A stretch of DNA of 64,000 bases from Paraburkholderia azotifigens (GCF_007995085.1 NZ_VOQS01000003.1:496001-560000); one strand, 5' to 3'; positions 28,924-37,846 are shown, counted from the first letter of the stretch. Program-made: numbers and translations. Notes: a model not told the origin generated them from the sequence alone.

Positions 28924-29197
28924 TAACAGATGATTACAATTGTTTCGATGTGAACGACGTTCTCAGCTGCCGCCCCCGTTTTGCTTTAGCCGTGTGTGCA
29001 AGTTCGGGGCGCATGCCGCGGTGGCCGTTTGCACTCGATCACGATCCGGTCACAGCGAGCGACCGCTGACCTGAGCGTCACCGCCAAACTCACCGTCAGC
29101 TAGCGGCGATGGAATAGATCACCACGCCTGGCTGTTCTGGTAAGGCGAACCACAGCGATGTGGCCCATATGCGTCGCCCCCAACCCGGATAGTCATC
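28924..29197. other. Intergenic region between divergent PBP and DUF3455 genes
   Basis: A short divergent promoter region. I see no clear operator, RNA gene or open frame in it. Confidence 0.5.
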
Positions 29198-29761
29198 ATG
29201 TTCCCTTTTCGGTTTTGTCCGATTAGCGCCATTGGCTCGCTCTGCGCTGATGGCCCACGACGACCCGCCGCTCGAGCCGCAGTACTGGTCTGTGTTGCGC
29301 TGATATTGCCCGTCGCAGCGAATGCAGCTGATCCCGTCCCACCGACCCTCTCGCCTGCCGACGTCCAGCCGTTTGCGGTCACGACGGCCACGGGCGTGCA
29401 GATCTATCGCTGCGAATTCGACAGCAGCCGTCATCTTCGCTGGGTGTTCCAGCATCCGAAGGCCACGCTCTACGATGCGGCCGGTCAAGCCGCCATTCAG
29501 CATGACGCCGGCCCGTCCTGGGAAGCCGCCGATGGCAGCCGGATCGTTGGCCGTGTGCTAGCCCAGGCACCGAGTGCCAGCCCGAACAGTATTCCGCAAC
29601 TGCTGCTCGAAACTCACACTACGGCTCAAGGCAGCCTGTCTGCCGTGCGTTTCGTGCAACGACTCGACACCGCAGGCGGCACCGCGCCCGCCGAATCTTG
29701 CGTCGACGAACATCAAACCGGTAGTTCTCCCTATTTTGCACGCTACATATTCCTGAAGTAG
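29198..29761 (+). CDS. Exported DUF3455-family protein
   Basis: A 187-aa secreted protein. A signal-like segment (about residues 24-44, ending ANAAD) is followed by a DUF3455 domain: VQPFAVTTATGVQIYRCEFD, an FQHPKATLYDA block and QLLLETHTTAQG. A Cys pair (YRCEF and AESCVDE) could form a disulfide. The frame opens 20 residues before the basic n-region, so the true start may be downstream of 29198. Function is unknown in this family; it is monocistronic. Confidence 0.75.
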   Translation: MFPFRFCPISAIGSLCADGPRRPAARAAVLVCVALILPVAANAADPVPPTLSPADVQPFAVTTATGVQIYRCEFDSSRHLRWVFQHPKATLYDAAGQAAIQHDAGPSWEAADGSRIVGRVLAQAPSASPNSIPQLLLETHTTAQGSLSAVRFVQRLDTAGGTAPAESCVDEHQTGSSPYFARYIFLK

Positions 29762-30238
29762 CGCCGCCGCGTTACATGCGCTGTTGGCGAACATATCCGG
29801 CCCGGGCATCCGGACGAGGGAGCTTCACCGCCAATTGCTGGGGTGCGCGTCTCGGGCCGCGCCATGCCGACGCTTCACATCATCGAAGCGTCGGAACCGA
29901 TGAGCGTCACATCGGCTTTTACGTCGAATGTTCTGCTCGCGGCAGCGCCGCTCCTCTTTTCCCTCGGTGTGGCCCGTGATTGGCCATAGCCGACGTTGGA
30001 GTATCGGTCGCTGTGAGGTGCCTGACAGGCCCGTTGCCGCCGTTCGCACTGTCGCAGCCTCGAGTGCACAATTTGGCCGGTTGGGACGGGCGCGGCCCAA
30101 AGGCCGCGTTGAAGCCCAACCGACGCTCGAACGTCATCGAGCTGCTTTCGATCGCGTTCACACGGGTAGTGACAGGCTTCGTCGACTGATGGTCATCTTC
30201 CAGCCAGATCAGTGGCCCCGTCGACCAGCGAGATCGTG
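29762..30238. other. Gene-free region with a diverged repeat copy
   Basis: No convincing open frame. Positions about 29982-30062 resemble, in the same orientation, positions about 32329-32410. The rest shows nothing I can identify. Confidence 0.5.
29982..30062 (+). repeat. Diverged direct repeat, copy 1
   Basis: Shares with the 32.33-kb copy the blocks GGCCAT-GCCGAC-TTGGAGT, CTGTGAGG and GCCGTTCGC, separated by similar spacings over about 80 bases. No coding frame spans it. It may be a decayed Burkholderia intergenic element. Confidence 0.5.
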
Positions 30239-30772
30239 CTAAGCGTCGTCGCTCGCCCGTTGGAATGCATCGACGGCGGCCTCGAGCGTCATTCGTGCCT
30301 TCTCGCGCCGCCGGCGCGCGAGTCGCTCCGCGCCTGCGCTGCGTTCGGCTTCACCGGCAAGCAAAGCGTGAATGTCGGGTAGCGTAAAGATGGTGCCGCG
30401 ACTTCCCCAGGTACCGTCCGGAATCTCCGTTGGGAAGACCCAGACGCGCGATACGACCTCTTCGAACGGTCGGTTCTCGGCGCGTGCCACCGCTTCCGTG
30501 ATTGCCCTAACGAGCGCTCTACGCGACTCGTCGGTGTATTGCCCTTCGGGCGCCGACGGAATGATCCGGTAGCGCGCGGCTTCCGAGCGTTCCCCACCGA
30601 CGAATACGGCAGCAGGTCGATGGAGATTGAGAACAGACACGCGCTGTGCAATCGGATTGGCGGGATCATACCCTTCCGCCTTGATCAGAATGTCAGTCAA
30701 TTCTTTGATCAGATGGGCTTCCGCCTCTCGGGTCAGGGCATCTTCGGGCCAGAGTGCGTCGATCATCGGCAT
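30239..30772 (-). CDS. Tautomerase-superfamily protein with two fused 4-OT-like units
   Basis: A 177-aa protein beginning MPMIDALWPEDALTREAEAH, so Pro2 would become the N-terminal catalytic proline after Met removal. The first beta-alpha-beta unit (about 1-60) contains IKELTDILIKAEGYDPANP, and the second (about 70-135) contains RRALVRAITEAVARAENRP, then VWVFPTEIPDGTWGSRGTI. This fits the long or fused tautomerases. It lies 79 bases behind ohr on the same strand. The substrate is unknown. The start is backed by an AGGAGCAGC site. Confidence 0.78.
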   Translation of the reverse strand: MPMIDALWPEDALTREAEAHLIKELTDILIKAEGYDPANPIAQRVSVLNLHRPAAVFVGGERSEAARYRIIPSAPEGQYTDESRRALVRAITEAVARAENRPFEEVVSRVWVFPTEIPDGTWGSRGTIFTLPDIHALLAGEAERSAGAERLARRRREKARMTLEAAVDAFQRASDDA

Positions 30773-30851
30773 GGTGCTGCTCCTTAATCAGGTGTAATAG
30801 GCCTAGTGGTTTGCGAGAGAGCTTTTCTACTCGTTCAGGCATGAGTTCCGG

Positions 30852-31268
30852 TTAAATGAGTGCGATCACGACATCGATGTTGCCGCGCGTAGCCTTGGAA
30901 TACGGACAGGTCTGATGTGCGCGGTCCACCAGCGCCTGAGCGATGTCACGCGACAAACCGGGAAGGCTTACGTTCAAACGTGCCTGGAGAAAGTAGGCGT
31001 CATCAGTCGTTCCGAGATCAATTTCGGCATCGACACTCGTGTCGACCGGCAGCACGACGTTCAGGGCGCGTGCGGCCCCCCTCATTGCGCCAATAAAGCA
31101 TGCGGACCAGCCGGCACCCAACAGTTGCTCGGGATTCGTCCCGTCGCCTGCGGAACCCGGCCGCGAAAGTTTGATGTCAAGGCGGCCGTCCGAACTGCGC
31201 GCGACCCCATCGCGGCCGCCCGCCGTATGAGTCTTGCCTGTGTACAGCACGTTTTCGATTCGAGTCAT
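30852..31268 (-). CDS. ohr: Organic hydroperoxide resistance protein (Ohr/OsmC family)
   Basis: A 138-aa thiol peroxidase. It has an N-terminal TGKTHTAGGRDG segment, the first active-site Cys in GWSACFIGAM and the second in HQTCPYSKATRGN, all diagnostic of Ohr. It reduces organic and fatty-acid hydroperoxides in the cytosol. There is no OhrR gene next to it; the nearest regulators are kilobases away. The start at ATG 31268 has a GGAGCAGACC site. Confidence 0.93.
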   Translation of the reverse strand: MTRIENVLYTGKTHTAGGRDGVARSSDGRLDIKLSRPGSAGDGTNPEQLLGAGWSACFIGAMRGAARALNVVLPVDTSVDAEIDLGTTDDAYFLQARLNVSLPGLSRDIAQALVDRAHQTCPYSKATRGNIDVVIALI

Positions 31269-31489
31269 GATGGTCTGCTCCAGTCGATCAATAGAAGTAT
31301 TAAATTGTGGAGATGTATCCCGCGTGTGTCGGAATGCGCTGGTTTTGTAATCTCAAGTATCAGCTTGCGCTGCGGATAAAGTGCACTGCACGGCTGCGGC
31401 GCGCCAGATCCAGTGAATGCGGCACCGGGTCGCGCGCCGTCATGTCGAGTGACAGAAGAGATGTCGGGCGCCTATCCACACCATACTGA

Positions 31490-31588
31490 TCACCGCCCGG
31501 AATACCCGTCGGCGTCGAATTTGGCGAACCGTGCGTCGCGAGCCGATTGTTCGTCATACGTTCTGACGACTTTTTGCGGGTTGCTCAT
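31490..31588 (-). CDS. Very small ORF (32 aa), function unknown, possibly a gene remnant
   Basis: A 32-codon frame (MSNPQKVVRTYDEQSARDAR onward) follows an ideal ribosome site GGAGG at 31599-31595. Codon use is like real genes, and the composition is charged and hydrophilic. It ends abruptly, so it may be the 5' end of a longer, truncated gene or a genuine small protein. No family recognised. Confidence 0.3.
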   Translation of the reverse strand: MSNPQKVVRTYDEQSARDARFAKFDADGYSGR

Positions 31589-32027
31589 GATTGACCTCCG
31601 AGATTGTTCGGCATTTGCTGTCGGGAGTCCGCAGCGCCATTGGTTCGCCAATGTAGACTTACTCGACCCGGTTGCGTACACCTGCAATGGACAAACAGTT
31701 GTGATCTCCAGGAACAAATGCAGCCGGCGTCTCTGTGGACTTCAAGCGTGTCCGCATGCGGCGAAACGTGTCCAGATGAGTCGAGACGGGAACACCAAAG
31801 CACTAGAGTTGATCAAGTCAGTTTGACTGAATAATCGTGCGCTGCGCTAGAACGTGGGCAAGAGACAGTACGGGTGCTTTCAGCGGATGGTCCGTTATCG
31901 CGGTCCGTGGAATGACGAACGACTTACTGTATGGTTATGATAGTCAGAACGAATTCGCGAAACCGCGGCACGCCGAGCGGACTGACGCCGCGAATGTCGC
32001 GCTACGTGGGACTTTCCGGAGAATGCC
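31589..32027. other. Gene-free region
   Basis: Only short, compositionally odd frames. A+T is higher than in the surrounding genes. I see no clear promoter, repeat or RNA gene. Confidence 0.4.
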
Positions 32028-32279
32028 ATGTGGGAAAAGACCAATTTTAAGGGCTTTGAGGTTTGGGTGATGCCGATCCTTGCATACGGGCCGCCAGCAG
32101 ACGACACTCCGTACCATTACGTCGGATACGTTTGCCACCCAGGGGCTGATGTTCGTATGTCCGATCAGCGCACGCAGTTCTTCGAGCTCGCGAAATTTTT
32201 CGTGACGGCAGATGAGGCTCGTAAGGCCGCATACGCGGAGGGACGCGGCCTGGTGGAAACGCTCATCGGTGATGATTGA
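32028..32279 (+). CDS. Small conserved-looking hypothetical protein
   Basis: An 83-aa soluble protein with a GGAGA site before ATG 32028. It reads like a compact alpha/beta fold: NFKGFEVWVMPILAY, HYVGYVCHPG, then a helical C-terminus FVTADEARKAAYAEGRGLVE. No family with a known function recognised. It stands alone in a gene-poor region. Confidence 0.6.
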   Translation: MWEKTNFKGFEVWVMPILAYGPPADDTPYHYVGYVCHPGADVRMSDQRTQFFELAKFFVTADEARKAAYAEGRGLVETLIGDD

Positions 32280-32328
32280 GCAGGCTGGTCCACGGCCGAG
32301 ACCTGCGGGGCGTCCCTGTGGAAGCATC

Positions 32329-32410
32329 TCGGCCATTGCCGACATTGGAGTGTCAGGCACTGTGAGGCAGCTGTTAAGCGCTATGTCGCCGTTCGCGCCG
32401 TCGTAGCGAG
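32329..32410 (+). repeat. Diverged direct repeat, copy 2
   Basis: Second copy of the about 80-base sequence at 29982-30062, same orientation, with scattered substitutions. The two copies bracket the tautomerase-ohr-small-ORF segment. Confidence 0.5.
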
Positions 32411-33396
32411 CTAAAGTCAGAAGTGGTGTACGAGAGAGAGAGAAGCGAAAAGCAACGACCCGGCATTCTGCCAGTGACAACTCAAGCTAACCACGCTCAT
32501 GTTAGATGGTGCGAGCCGGATTCATTCAGTTGGTGAACAATCAGGCCGCCCGCGACCTCCAAGAACCTCCTCAAACTAGCATCCAACTGCTATTGCGCGA
32601 CGACACCAAGAGACGCGAAGTAAGACGCATAGCTGCAAGCGGCCACTGCGTTAATGCGAGTTAGACGACTGCCGAGTGTCCGCAAGTACTCATTCACTTA
32701 CAACGATCCCTGACATTCAAGGCGACGACAGCGCGAGCGGTGCAAAGCGTCTATGACGCCGTCTCACAGGGGCACACACTCCAGCGTCAGCTTAGAACGA
32801 CTCGCGGATTAGTGGACGATGCTAGCCATTTAGCCACCGCCTGCACTCGCCTATCGAAACCGGATGAACTCACCCTCGCCGAGCCCGGCAAGCGTGAAAC
32901 TATAGGCACTCGCCCCCTTTTGCAAAAAGCTGCGGGATTGTGTATCAACGCCAATGTTCCGGGTCGGTCCACTTGCGTCATTCAACGACCCGTCGGGTGA
33001 TTTCGCTCGCTCGCGAATTCTGGTTCCCCGTCCGTCTCGACTGCCGTTATGCGCCGTGACCGGTCACTCCGCAAGCAACCACGCGCTTCTCCAGAAGAAA
33101 ACGAAGGGAAACTGAAACACTCCGCTAGCTGCTTGCGGCGACTGGCAGATGCGTTCTTTACTTTCGGAGTCCATATCTACTTGTTCTATGGAAGTCGAAC
33201 TTTTGACCGGATCAGGGTGCGCGACGCGATAGTCCAGGCCATGAAAATATACCCATCAAAAAGGCCTATCGCTATTTTTCATGATGTGGAATTAGAAGTG
33301 CGTTCCTTTTTGTGCGCGGAGTGCGGCGTCAAAAAAGTGCGTGCTTTTTTGTCTGCCGATACCTATCACCCCCATTAAGAGTAAGGCCATCCAATC
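32411..33396. other. Gene-poor region, about 1 kb
   Basis: Only short frames (up to about 109 codons) without ribosome sites or family likeness. Base composition from about 33150 to 33420 is clearly more A+T-rich than the neighbouring genes. It is probably decayed or foreign DNA. No tRNA or other RNA gene seen. Confidence 0.5.
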
Positions 33397-33416
33397 ATAT
33401 CGTGAAAATCCGATAT
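33397..33416. promoter_or_regulatory. Candidate ArsR operator
   Basis: ATATCG, 8 bases, CGATAT: an inverted repeat in an A+T-rich stretch 63 bases before the arsR start, the usual place for an ArsR-family autoregulatory site. Confidence 0.5.
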
Positions 33417-33478
33417 AAGATTCGGACCATAGCGATGCAGATGCCGACGTCCCGGCCAGAGAGTCAGCCCGCCGTTTC

Positions 33479-33808
33479 ATGAACACGAAGACCAACCCCA
33501 AGTCCACTGATATCGACATCGACGCGATCCACAAGGCGCTGGCCAACCCGGCGCGTCGCGTGATTCTTGCGAAGCTGCGCGAGCCGGAGACGTATTTTCC
33601 GGAGCAGCAGCTGTCGTACGAGCACGGCGTCTGTGCGGGTCAGATCGACGACTGCTGCAGCCTGTCGCAGTCGACTGTATCCGCGCATCTCGCCACGCTG
33701 CAGCGCGCGGGACTGATCACGTCGAAGCGTGTGGGCCAGTGGGTGTTTTTCAAGCGCAACGAGGCCGTCATCCAGGCGTTCCTTGCGCACATGAACGCGG
33801 ATCTCTGA
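33479..33808 (+). CDS. ArsR-family winged-helix regulator with a cysteine-rich segment
   Basis: A 109-aa winged helix. ALANPARRVILAKLREPETYF leads into the recognition helix LSQSTVSAHLATLQRAGLI and the wing SKRVGQWVFFKRN. An insertion before the recognition helix reads HGVCAGQIDDCCSLSQ, with three Cys that could form a thiol or metal sensor. It sits 79 bases upstream of an Old Yellow Enzyme gene on the same strand. Such ArsR-OYE pairs suggest sensing of electrophiles or oxidants by cysteine modification; that role is inference. Confidence 0.87.
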   Translation: MNTKTNPKSTDIDIDAIHKALANPARRVILAKLREPETYFPEQQLSYEHGVCAGQIDDCCSLSQSTVSAHLATLQRAGLITSKRVGQWVFFKRNEAVIQAFLAHMNADL

Positions 33809-33887
33809 CGGCGCGCCCGCGTCTTCGCTTGTTCCCGAATGCAGTCTCGACACACACGGGCCATGCGCCCGCAAGGATTGAAACAAC

Positions 33888-34949
33888 ATGCCGACTCTTT
33901 TCGACCCGCTCCAGATTGGCGATCTCACACTGAAGAACCGTATCGTGATGGCGCCGCTCACGCGTGCACGCGCCGGCGATGTCCGCGTGCCCAACGCGCT
34001 GATGGCGAAGTACTACGCCGAGCGCGCGAGCGCCGGCCTGATTCTTTCGGAAGCCACGTCCGTCACGCCGCAAGGTCTCGGCTACGCGGACACGCCGGGC
34101 ATCTGGTCGGATGAACAGGTGGAAGGCTGGAAGCTGGTGACGCAAGCCGTCCACGCAAAAGGCGGCAAGATCTTCCTGCAACTGTGGCACGTCGGCCGCG
34201 TGTCGGATCCCATGTTCCTGAACGGCGAACTGCCCGTCGCGCCGAGCGCGATTGCGCCGGAAGGCAATGTGAGCCTCGTGCGTCCGCAGCGTCCGTTCGT
34301 CACGCCCCGTGCGCTCGACGTGTCGGAGATTCCGGGCATCGTCGCCGCGTATCGCAAGGGCGCGGAGAACGCAAAGAAGGCGGGCTTCGACGGCGTCCAG
34401 GTGCACGGCGCGAACGGCTATCTGCTCGACCAGTTCCTGCAGGACAGCACGAACAGGCGCACCGACGCATACGGCGGTCCGATTGAAAACCGCGCGCGTT
34501 TGCTGCTCGAAGTGACGGACGCGTGTATCGATGTGTGGGGCGCGGATCGCGTCGGCGTGCACCTCGCACCGCGCGGCGACTCGCACACGATGGGCGACTC
34601 GGACCCGGCCGCGACCTTCGGCTATGTCGCGCGCGAACTCGGCAAGCGCAAGATCGCGTTCATCGCGGCCCGCGAAGCGCGCGGCGAAGACAGCCTCGGA
34701 CCGCAGCTGAAGCAGGCATTCGGCGGCGTCTATATCGCCAATGAAAGCTTCACGAAGGAAAGCGCTCAAAAGCTGCTGGACTCGGGTGAAGCCGACGCTG
34801 TCGCATGGGGCAAGCTGTACATCGCGAACCCGGACCTCGTGCGCCGCTTCGAACTCGATGCGCCGTTGAACACGCCCGTTCCCGCTACCTTCTACGCGGA
34901 AGGCGCAACGGGTTACATCGACTATCCCGCGCTGGAAGCAGTCAACTAG
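33888..34949 (+). CDS. Alkene reductase, Old Yellow Enzyme family (NemA-like)
   Basis: A 353-aa FMN-dependent TIM barrel. FMN/substrate-site segments: NRIVMAPLTRARA, LQLWHVGRVS, VQVHGANGYLLDQFL (His and Asn that bind the carbonyl), DSTNRRTDAYGG, and AWGKLYIANPDLV near the C-terminus. It uses NADPH to reduce activated C=C bonds of enals, quinones, maleimides and nitro compounds. It is expected to be controlled by the adjacent ArsR. A strong terminator follows. Confidence 0.93.
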   Translation: MPTLFDPLQIGDLTLKNRIVMAPLTRARAGDVRVPNALMAKYYAERASAGLILSEATSVTPQGLGYADTPGIWSDEQVEGWKLVTQAVHAKGGKIFLQLWHVGRVSDPMFLNGELPVAPSAIAPEGNVSLVRPQRPFVTPRALDVSEIPGIVAAYRKGAENAKKAGFDGVQVHGANGYLLDQFLQDSTNRRTDAYGGPIENRARLLLEVTDACIDVWGADRVGVHLAPRGDSHTMGDSDPAATFGYVARELGKRKIAFIAAREARGEDSLGPQLKQAFGGVYIANESFTKESAQKLLDSGEADAVAWGKLYIANPDLVRRFELDAPLNTPVPATFYAEGATGYIDYPALEAVN

Positions 34950-34985
34950 GATCGCGCCGATTCGTTAGCGGCACATGGCGATGCG

Positions 34986-35018
34986 AACGCGGCGGGAGCG
35001 ATTCCCGCCGCGTTTTTT
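34986..35018 (+). terminator. Rho-independent terminator of the OYE gene
   Basis: AACGCGGCGGGA (34986-34997) and TCCCGCCGCGTT (35003-35014) form a perfect 12-base stem with a 5-base loop, followed by a T-run to 35018. Confidence 0.9.
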
Positions 35019-35036
35019 CATTGATGGCCTGGGTTT

Positions 35037-35579
35037 TTATTCGCCGGGCTTCACCGCGCGCCGCATGAACACGCGCATCGTTTCGTCGACGCCGCGCGCG
35101 ATCCGCAGCTTGCGGATACGCAGCAACGCGGCATCGAGCTCGTCGTCTTCGAGGATATGAAAGCCGAGCCGCTGGTAATACGGCGCGTTCCACGGCACAT
35201 GGCGGAACGTCGACAGTTCGACATGCGCCGCGCCTGTTGCGCGCGCCCTTGCATCGACCCGATCGAGCAAAGCCGCGCCGATTCGCCGGCCCGCATGCTG
35301 CGGCACGACGTCGAGCGCTTCGACATAGATGCGCGCGCGCAGCATCGCGAACATCACGAAGCCGACGCACGCACCGTCGCATTGTGCGACGATCACTTCT
35401 TCCGCCCTCACCTTTTTCAGCACGAACGGCGCATCCATCGGACGCGCTGCCGCGATGCCCGTCAGCCCGACGCTCACGAAGCGCTGCGCCGCCTCGTATT
35501 CGACGACGCGAATCGACGGAACGTCTTCGGGCACCGCGTTTCGATAGTGGACTTCGGGCATTGGCATCGGTTGCATCAT
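35037..35579 (-). CDS. GNAT-family N-acetyltransferase
   Basis: A 180-aa acetyltransferase. The acetyl-CoA loop is in EALDVVPQHAGRRIGAALLDRVDARARATG, and the C-terminal strand is APYYQRLGFHILEDDEL. Several in-frame Met codons occur at the N-terminus (MMQPMPMPEVHYRNA); the first, at 35579, is taken, but no ribosome site decides. It is monocistronic, convergent with OYE and divergent from the LysE gene. The substrate is unknown. Confidence 0.83.
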   Translation of the reverse strand: MMQPMPMPEVHYRNAVPEDVPSIRVVEYEAAQRFVSVGLTGIAAARPMDAPFVLKKVRAEEVIVAQCDGACVGFVMFAMLRARIYVEALDVVPQHAGRRIGAALLDRVDARARATGAAHVELSTFRHVPWNAPYYQRLGFHILEDDELDAALLRIRKLRIARGVDETMRVFMRRAVKPGE

Positions 35580-35701
35580 GAAAGACGGACATTCACGCGG
35601 ACATATTGACACCGCCTGCACGCGCAATTCAACCCTCCGTCCGAACGCGCGCGGCACGCCGATATAATCCAGCCTGAGACCCACTCGCAAAGGAGTCGTT
35701 C

Positions 35702-36313
35702 ATGGCACTTTCCGGTCTTCTCGTCTTCGCGCTCGCGCTGATCGTCGCAGCGGGCTCGCCCGGCCCCAGCATCGCGGCGCTCGTCGCACGTGTGCTCACC
35801 AACGGTTTGCGCGACGTGCTGCCGTTCCTCGCCGCGATGTGGATCGGCGAAGCGCTGTGGCTGACCTGCGCGGTCGCCGGTCTCGCCGTCGTCGCGCAGA
35901 CCTTCGCGCTGGTATTCATCGCGCTGAAATTCGCGGGCGTCGGCTATCTGCTGTTCCTCGCGTGGAAGATGTGGTTCGCGCCCGCCGACGTCCACGAAAG
36001 CGCGCTGCCGCGTGGCCAGTCGCCGTGGCGCATGTTCGTCGCGGGGCTGATGGTGACGCTCGGCAATCCCAAGATCATGGTGTTCTATCTCGCGCTGCTG
36101 CCGACGCTCGTCGATGTATCGCGCGTCGGCACGCTCGCGTGGCTCGAACTCACGCTGACGATGCTCGCCGTGCTGATGACCGTCGATTTCGTCTGGGCGC
36201 TGCTCGCCACCAAAGCGCGCACGCTGCTGACCAGCCGCCGCGCGGTGAAGATCGCGAACCGCACCAGCGCGACGATGATGGCAGGCGCCGCAGCCGCGAT
36301 CGCGACGCGCTAG
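35702..36313 (+). CDS. LysE/RhtB-family amino acid exporter
   Basis: A 203-aa membrane protein with about six helices. The signature PGPSIAALVARVLTNGLR is near the N-terminus, and GNPKIMVFYLALLPTLVD is in the middle, as in RhtB/LysE exporters. AAAGGAG precedes ATG 35702. It is followed 29 bases later by a FUSC-type membrane gene on the same strand, so the two may be co-expressed export functions. Confidence 0.88.
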   Translation: MALSGLLVFALALIVAAGSPGPSIAALVARVLTNGLRDVLPFLAAMWIGEALWLTCAVAGLAVVAQTFALVFIALKFAGVGYLLFLAWKMWFAPADVHESALPRGQSPWRMFVAGLMVTLGNPKIMVFYLALLPTLVDVSRVGTLAWLELTLTMLAVLMTVDFVWALLATKARTLLTSRRAVKIANRTSATMMAGAAAAIATR

Positions 36314-36342
36314 CGCCGCATTTCCTTCCCACGGGAGCCTGC

Positions 36343-37497
36343 ATGCGCGCCCACATGTTCAAGCAGATCGGCCGCGACGCGCTCGTCGCGCTAGGCCGCG
36401 AACTCGCTGCCTGGAAGCCGACACCCGAGCGCGCACTGTACGGCGTCGAAGCGGTGATCTCCGTCGTGCTGTCGGTGGCGCTCGCGCATCTGCTGCATCT
36501 GCCGAATACGTGGTGGGCCGCGATCAGCGGCTTCGCCGTGATGCAGACGCGCTTCTCGGCCTCCGCCCAGCGCGGGCTGCATCGCGTGCTCGGCACGATC
36601 GTCGGCGGACTGCTCGGCGCGCTCGTCGGGCCGATGATCGGCGATCGTCCCTGGCTCTTCGTGCCCGTGCTGGGCGCGATCAGTGCCGTCTGCGTGTATC
36701 GCGCGAACGGCTCTTCGGCGTCGTATGCATGGGTGCTCGGCGGCATCACGTGGGTGATGGTCACGTATCAGGCGCACGAACTGCTGACATTCAGGCCGAC
36801 CGCTTCGTTCGCGATGCTGCGGGTGGCCGAGGTGTGCGTCGGCACGTTCGCGTGCGTCGGCGTGTCGGGCGTGTTCCATGTCGGCATGCGCTGGTACGAG
36901 CGGCGCCACCCTGCATCGAAAGTCGCGGCGGCAGCGGTCGCCTCCGCGAACGCCCCGCGCCCCACCTTCGAGACGCTGCGCCACGCGCGCATGGTGCTCG
37001 CCGTGCAGGCGGGCGCCGCGGTGGCGATCCTCGCGGCGCTCACGTATGCGCTCAAGCTGCCCGGCTTCGCGCAGGCGCTCGTGACGACGATCGCGGTGCT
37101 GATCCTGCCGCCGACGTCGATCGTCGTGCGCTCGCAAAAGCCCGTCGCGGACAAGATGGTGCAGCGCGTGGTCGGCTGCCTGATCGCAGGCGCGATAGGC
37201 ATCGCGCTATTGCCGCTGATGCAAGGCCAGGTCCTGCCGTGTCTGCTGGCGCTGGCGGCCGGCGTGTGGGCAGGTTGTCACGTGCAGACGGGCAAACAGG
37301 GCGCGAGCTATATCGGCGTGCAGTTCACGGTCGCCTTCATCATGGTTTTCGTGCAGGACCACGCGTGGTCCGCCGATCCGCACCCCGCGATGATGCGTCT
37401 CGCGGGCATCCTGACGGGCATCGCGATTCTCACCTGCGTGATGCTGCTCGCGGCGCGCCTGTCGTTCCTGCCCATCTCCGAAGAAGCGACGCCCTGA
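36343..37497 (+). CDS. FUSC-family (aromatic acid exporter-like) inner-membrane protein
   Basis: A 384-aa protein. Two halves of hydrophobic helices are separated by a hydrophilic linker around MRWYERRHPASKVAAAAVAS, typical of the FUSC/ArAE fold. The N-terminal half includes NTWWAAISGFAVMQTRF and LGTIVGGLLGALVGP. The second half has an analogous repeat (VVGCLIAGAIGIALLP). The start at ATG 36343 has GGGAG upstream; the frame extends upstream through the LysE gene. It probably exports aromatic or organic acids. Confidence 0.85.
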   Translation: MRAHMFKQIGRDALVALGRELAAWKPTPERALYGVEAVISVVLSVALAHLLHLPNTWWAAISGFAVMQTRFSASAQRGLHRVLGTIVGGLLGALVGPMIGDRPWLFVPVLGAISAVCVYRANGSSASYAWVLGGITWVMVTYQAHELLTFRPTASFAMLRVAEVCVGTFACVGVSGVFHVGMRWYERRHPASKVAAAAVASANAPRPTFETLRHARMVLAVQAGAAVAILAALTYALKLPGFAQALVTTIAVLILPPTSIVVRSQKPVADKMVQRVVGCLIAGAIGIALLPLMQGQVLPCLLALAAGVWAGCHVQTGKQGASYIGVQFTVAFIMVFVQDHAWSADPHPAMMRLAGILTGIAILTCVMLLAARLSFLPISEEATP

Positions 37498-37521
37498 ACC
37501 CGGCTCGAACCTGAAGACGTA

Positions 37522-37830
37522 TTACGGCTCGCCGAACAGCGCCTCGCACAGTTCGCGCCCTTCGTCCGTGAGCGTCGCCGTGCCGTGCCCCTCCTCGTCC
37601 ATCTGCACGGCGATCACGCCCGCCGACTGCAACTGCGTGAAATAGCGTCGCAGCGTGCTCATGGGCAGGTCGGAACGCTTGCTGATCTTCGCGAGCGACC
37701 ACGCCTTGTCAGGCGATGCATTGGCCGCCTCCCACAGCAGCATCAACAGCTGCTCGACGGCGGGATCGAGTTCGTGGTCGTCGTCATCGTCGTCGCAATG
37801 CTTGTCGTGTGCGGAATCATTCGGGTTCAC
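37522..37830 (-). CDS. Small winged-helix protein with acidic N-terminus
   Basis: A 102-aa protein from a GTG start at 37830 with an AGAGGAGAC site. The N-terminus is a His/Asp stretch (KHCDDDDDDHELD), followed by a winged helix: WSLAKISKRSDLPMSTLRRYFTQLQSAGVIAVQMDEEGHGTATLTDEG. It looks MarR-like or like other small transcription regulators. It ends the minus-strand unit, 16 bases downstream of the MocR gene, so it is likely co-transcribed with it. Target unknown. Confidence 0.75.
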   Translation of the reverse strand: MNPNDSAHDKHCDDDDDDHELDPAVEQLLMLLWEAANASPDKAWSLAKISKRSDLPMSTLRRYFTQLQSAGVIAVQMDEEGHGTATLTDEGRELCEALFGEP

Positions 37831-37846
37831 GTGAAGTCTCCTCTGC

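Noticed and set aside
27490..28926. Open frame of 478 codons on the plus strand
   Set aside because: Antisense to the PBP gene, with no recognisable motifs.
33049..33378. Plus-strand frame of 109 codons
   Set aside because: No ribosome site, no family likeness, and it lies in an A+T-rich decayed region.
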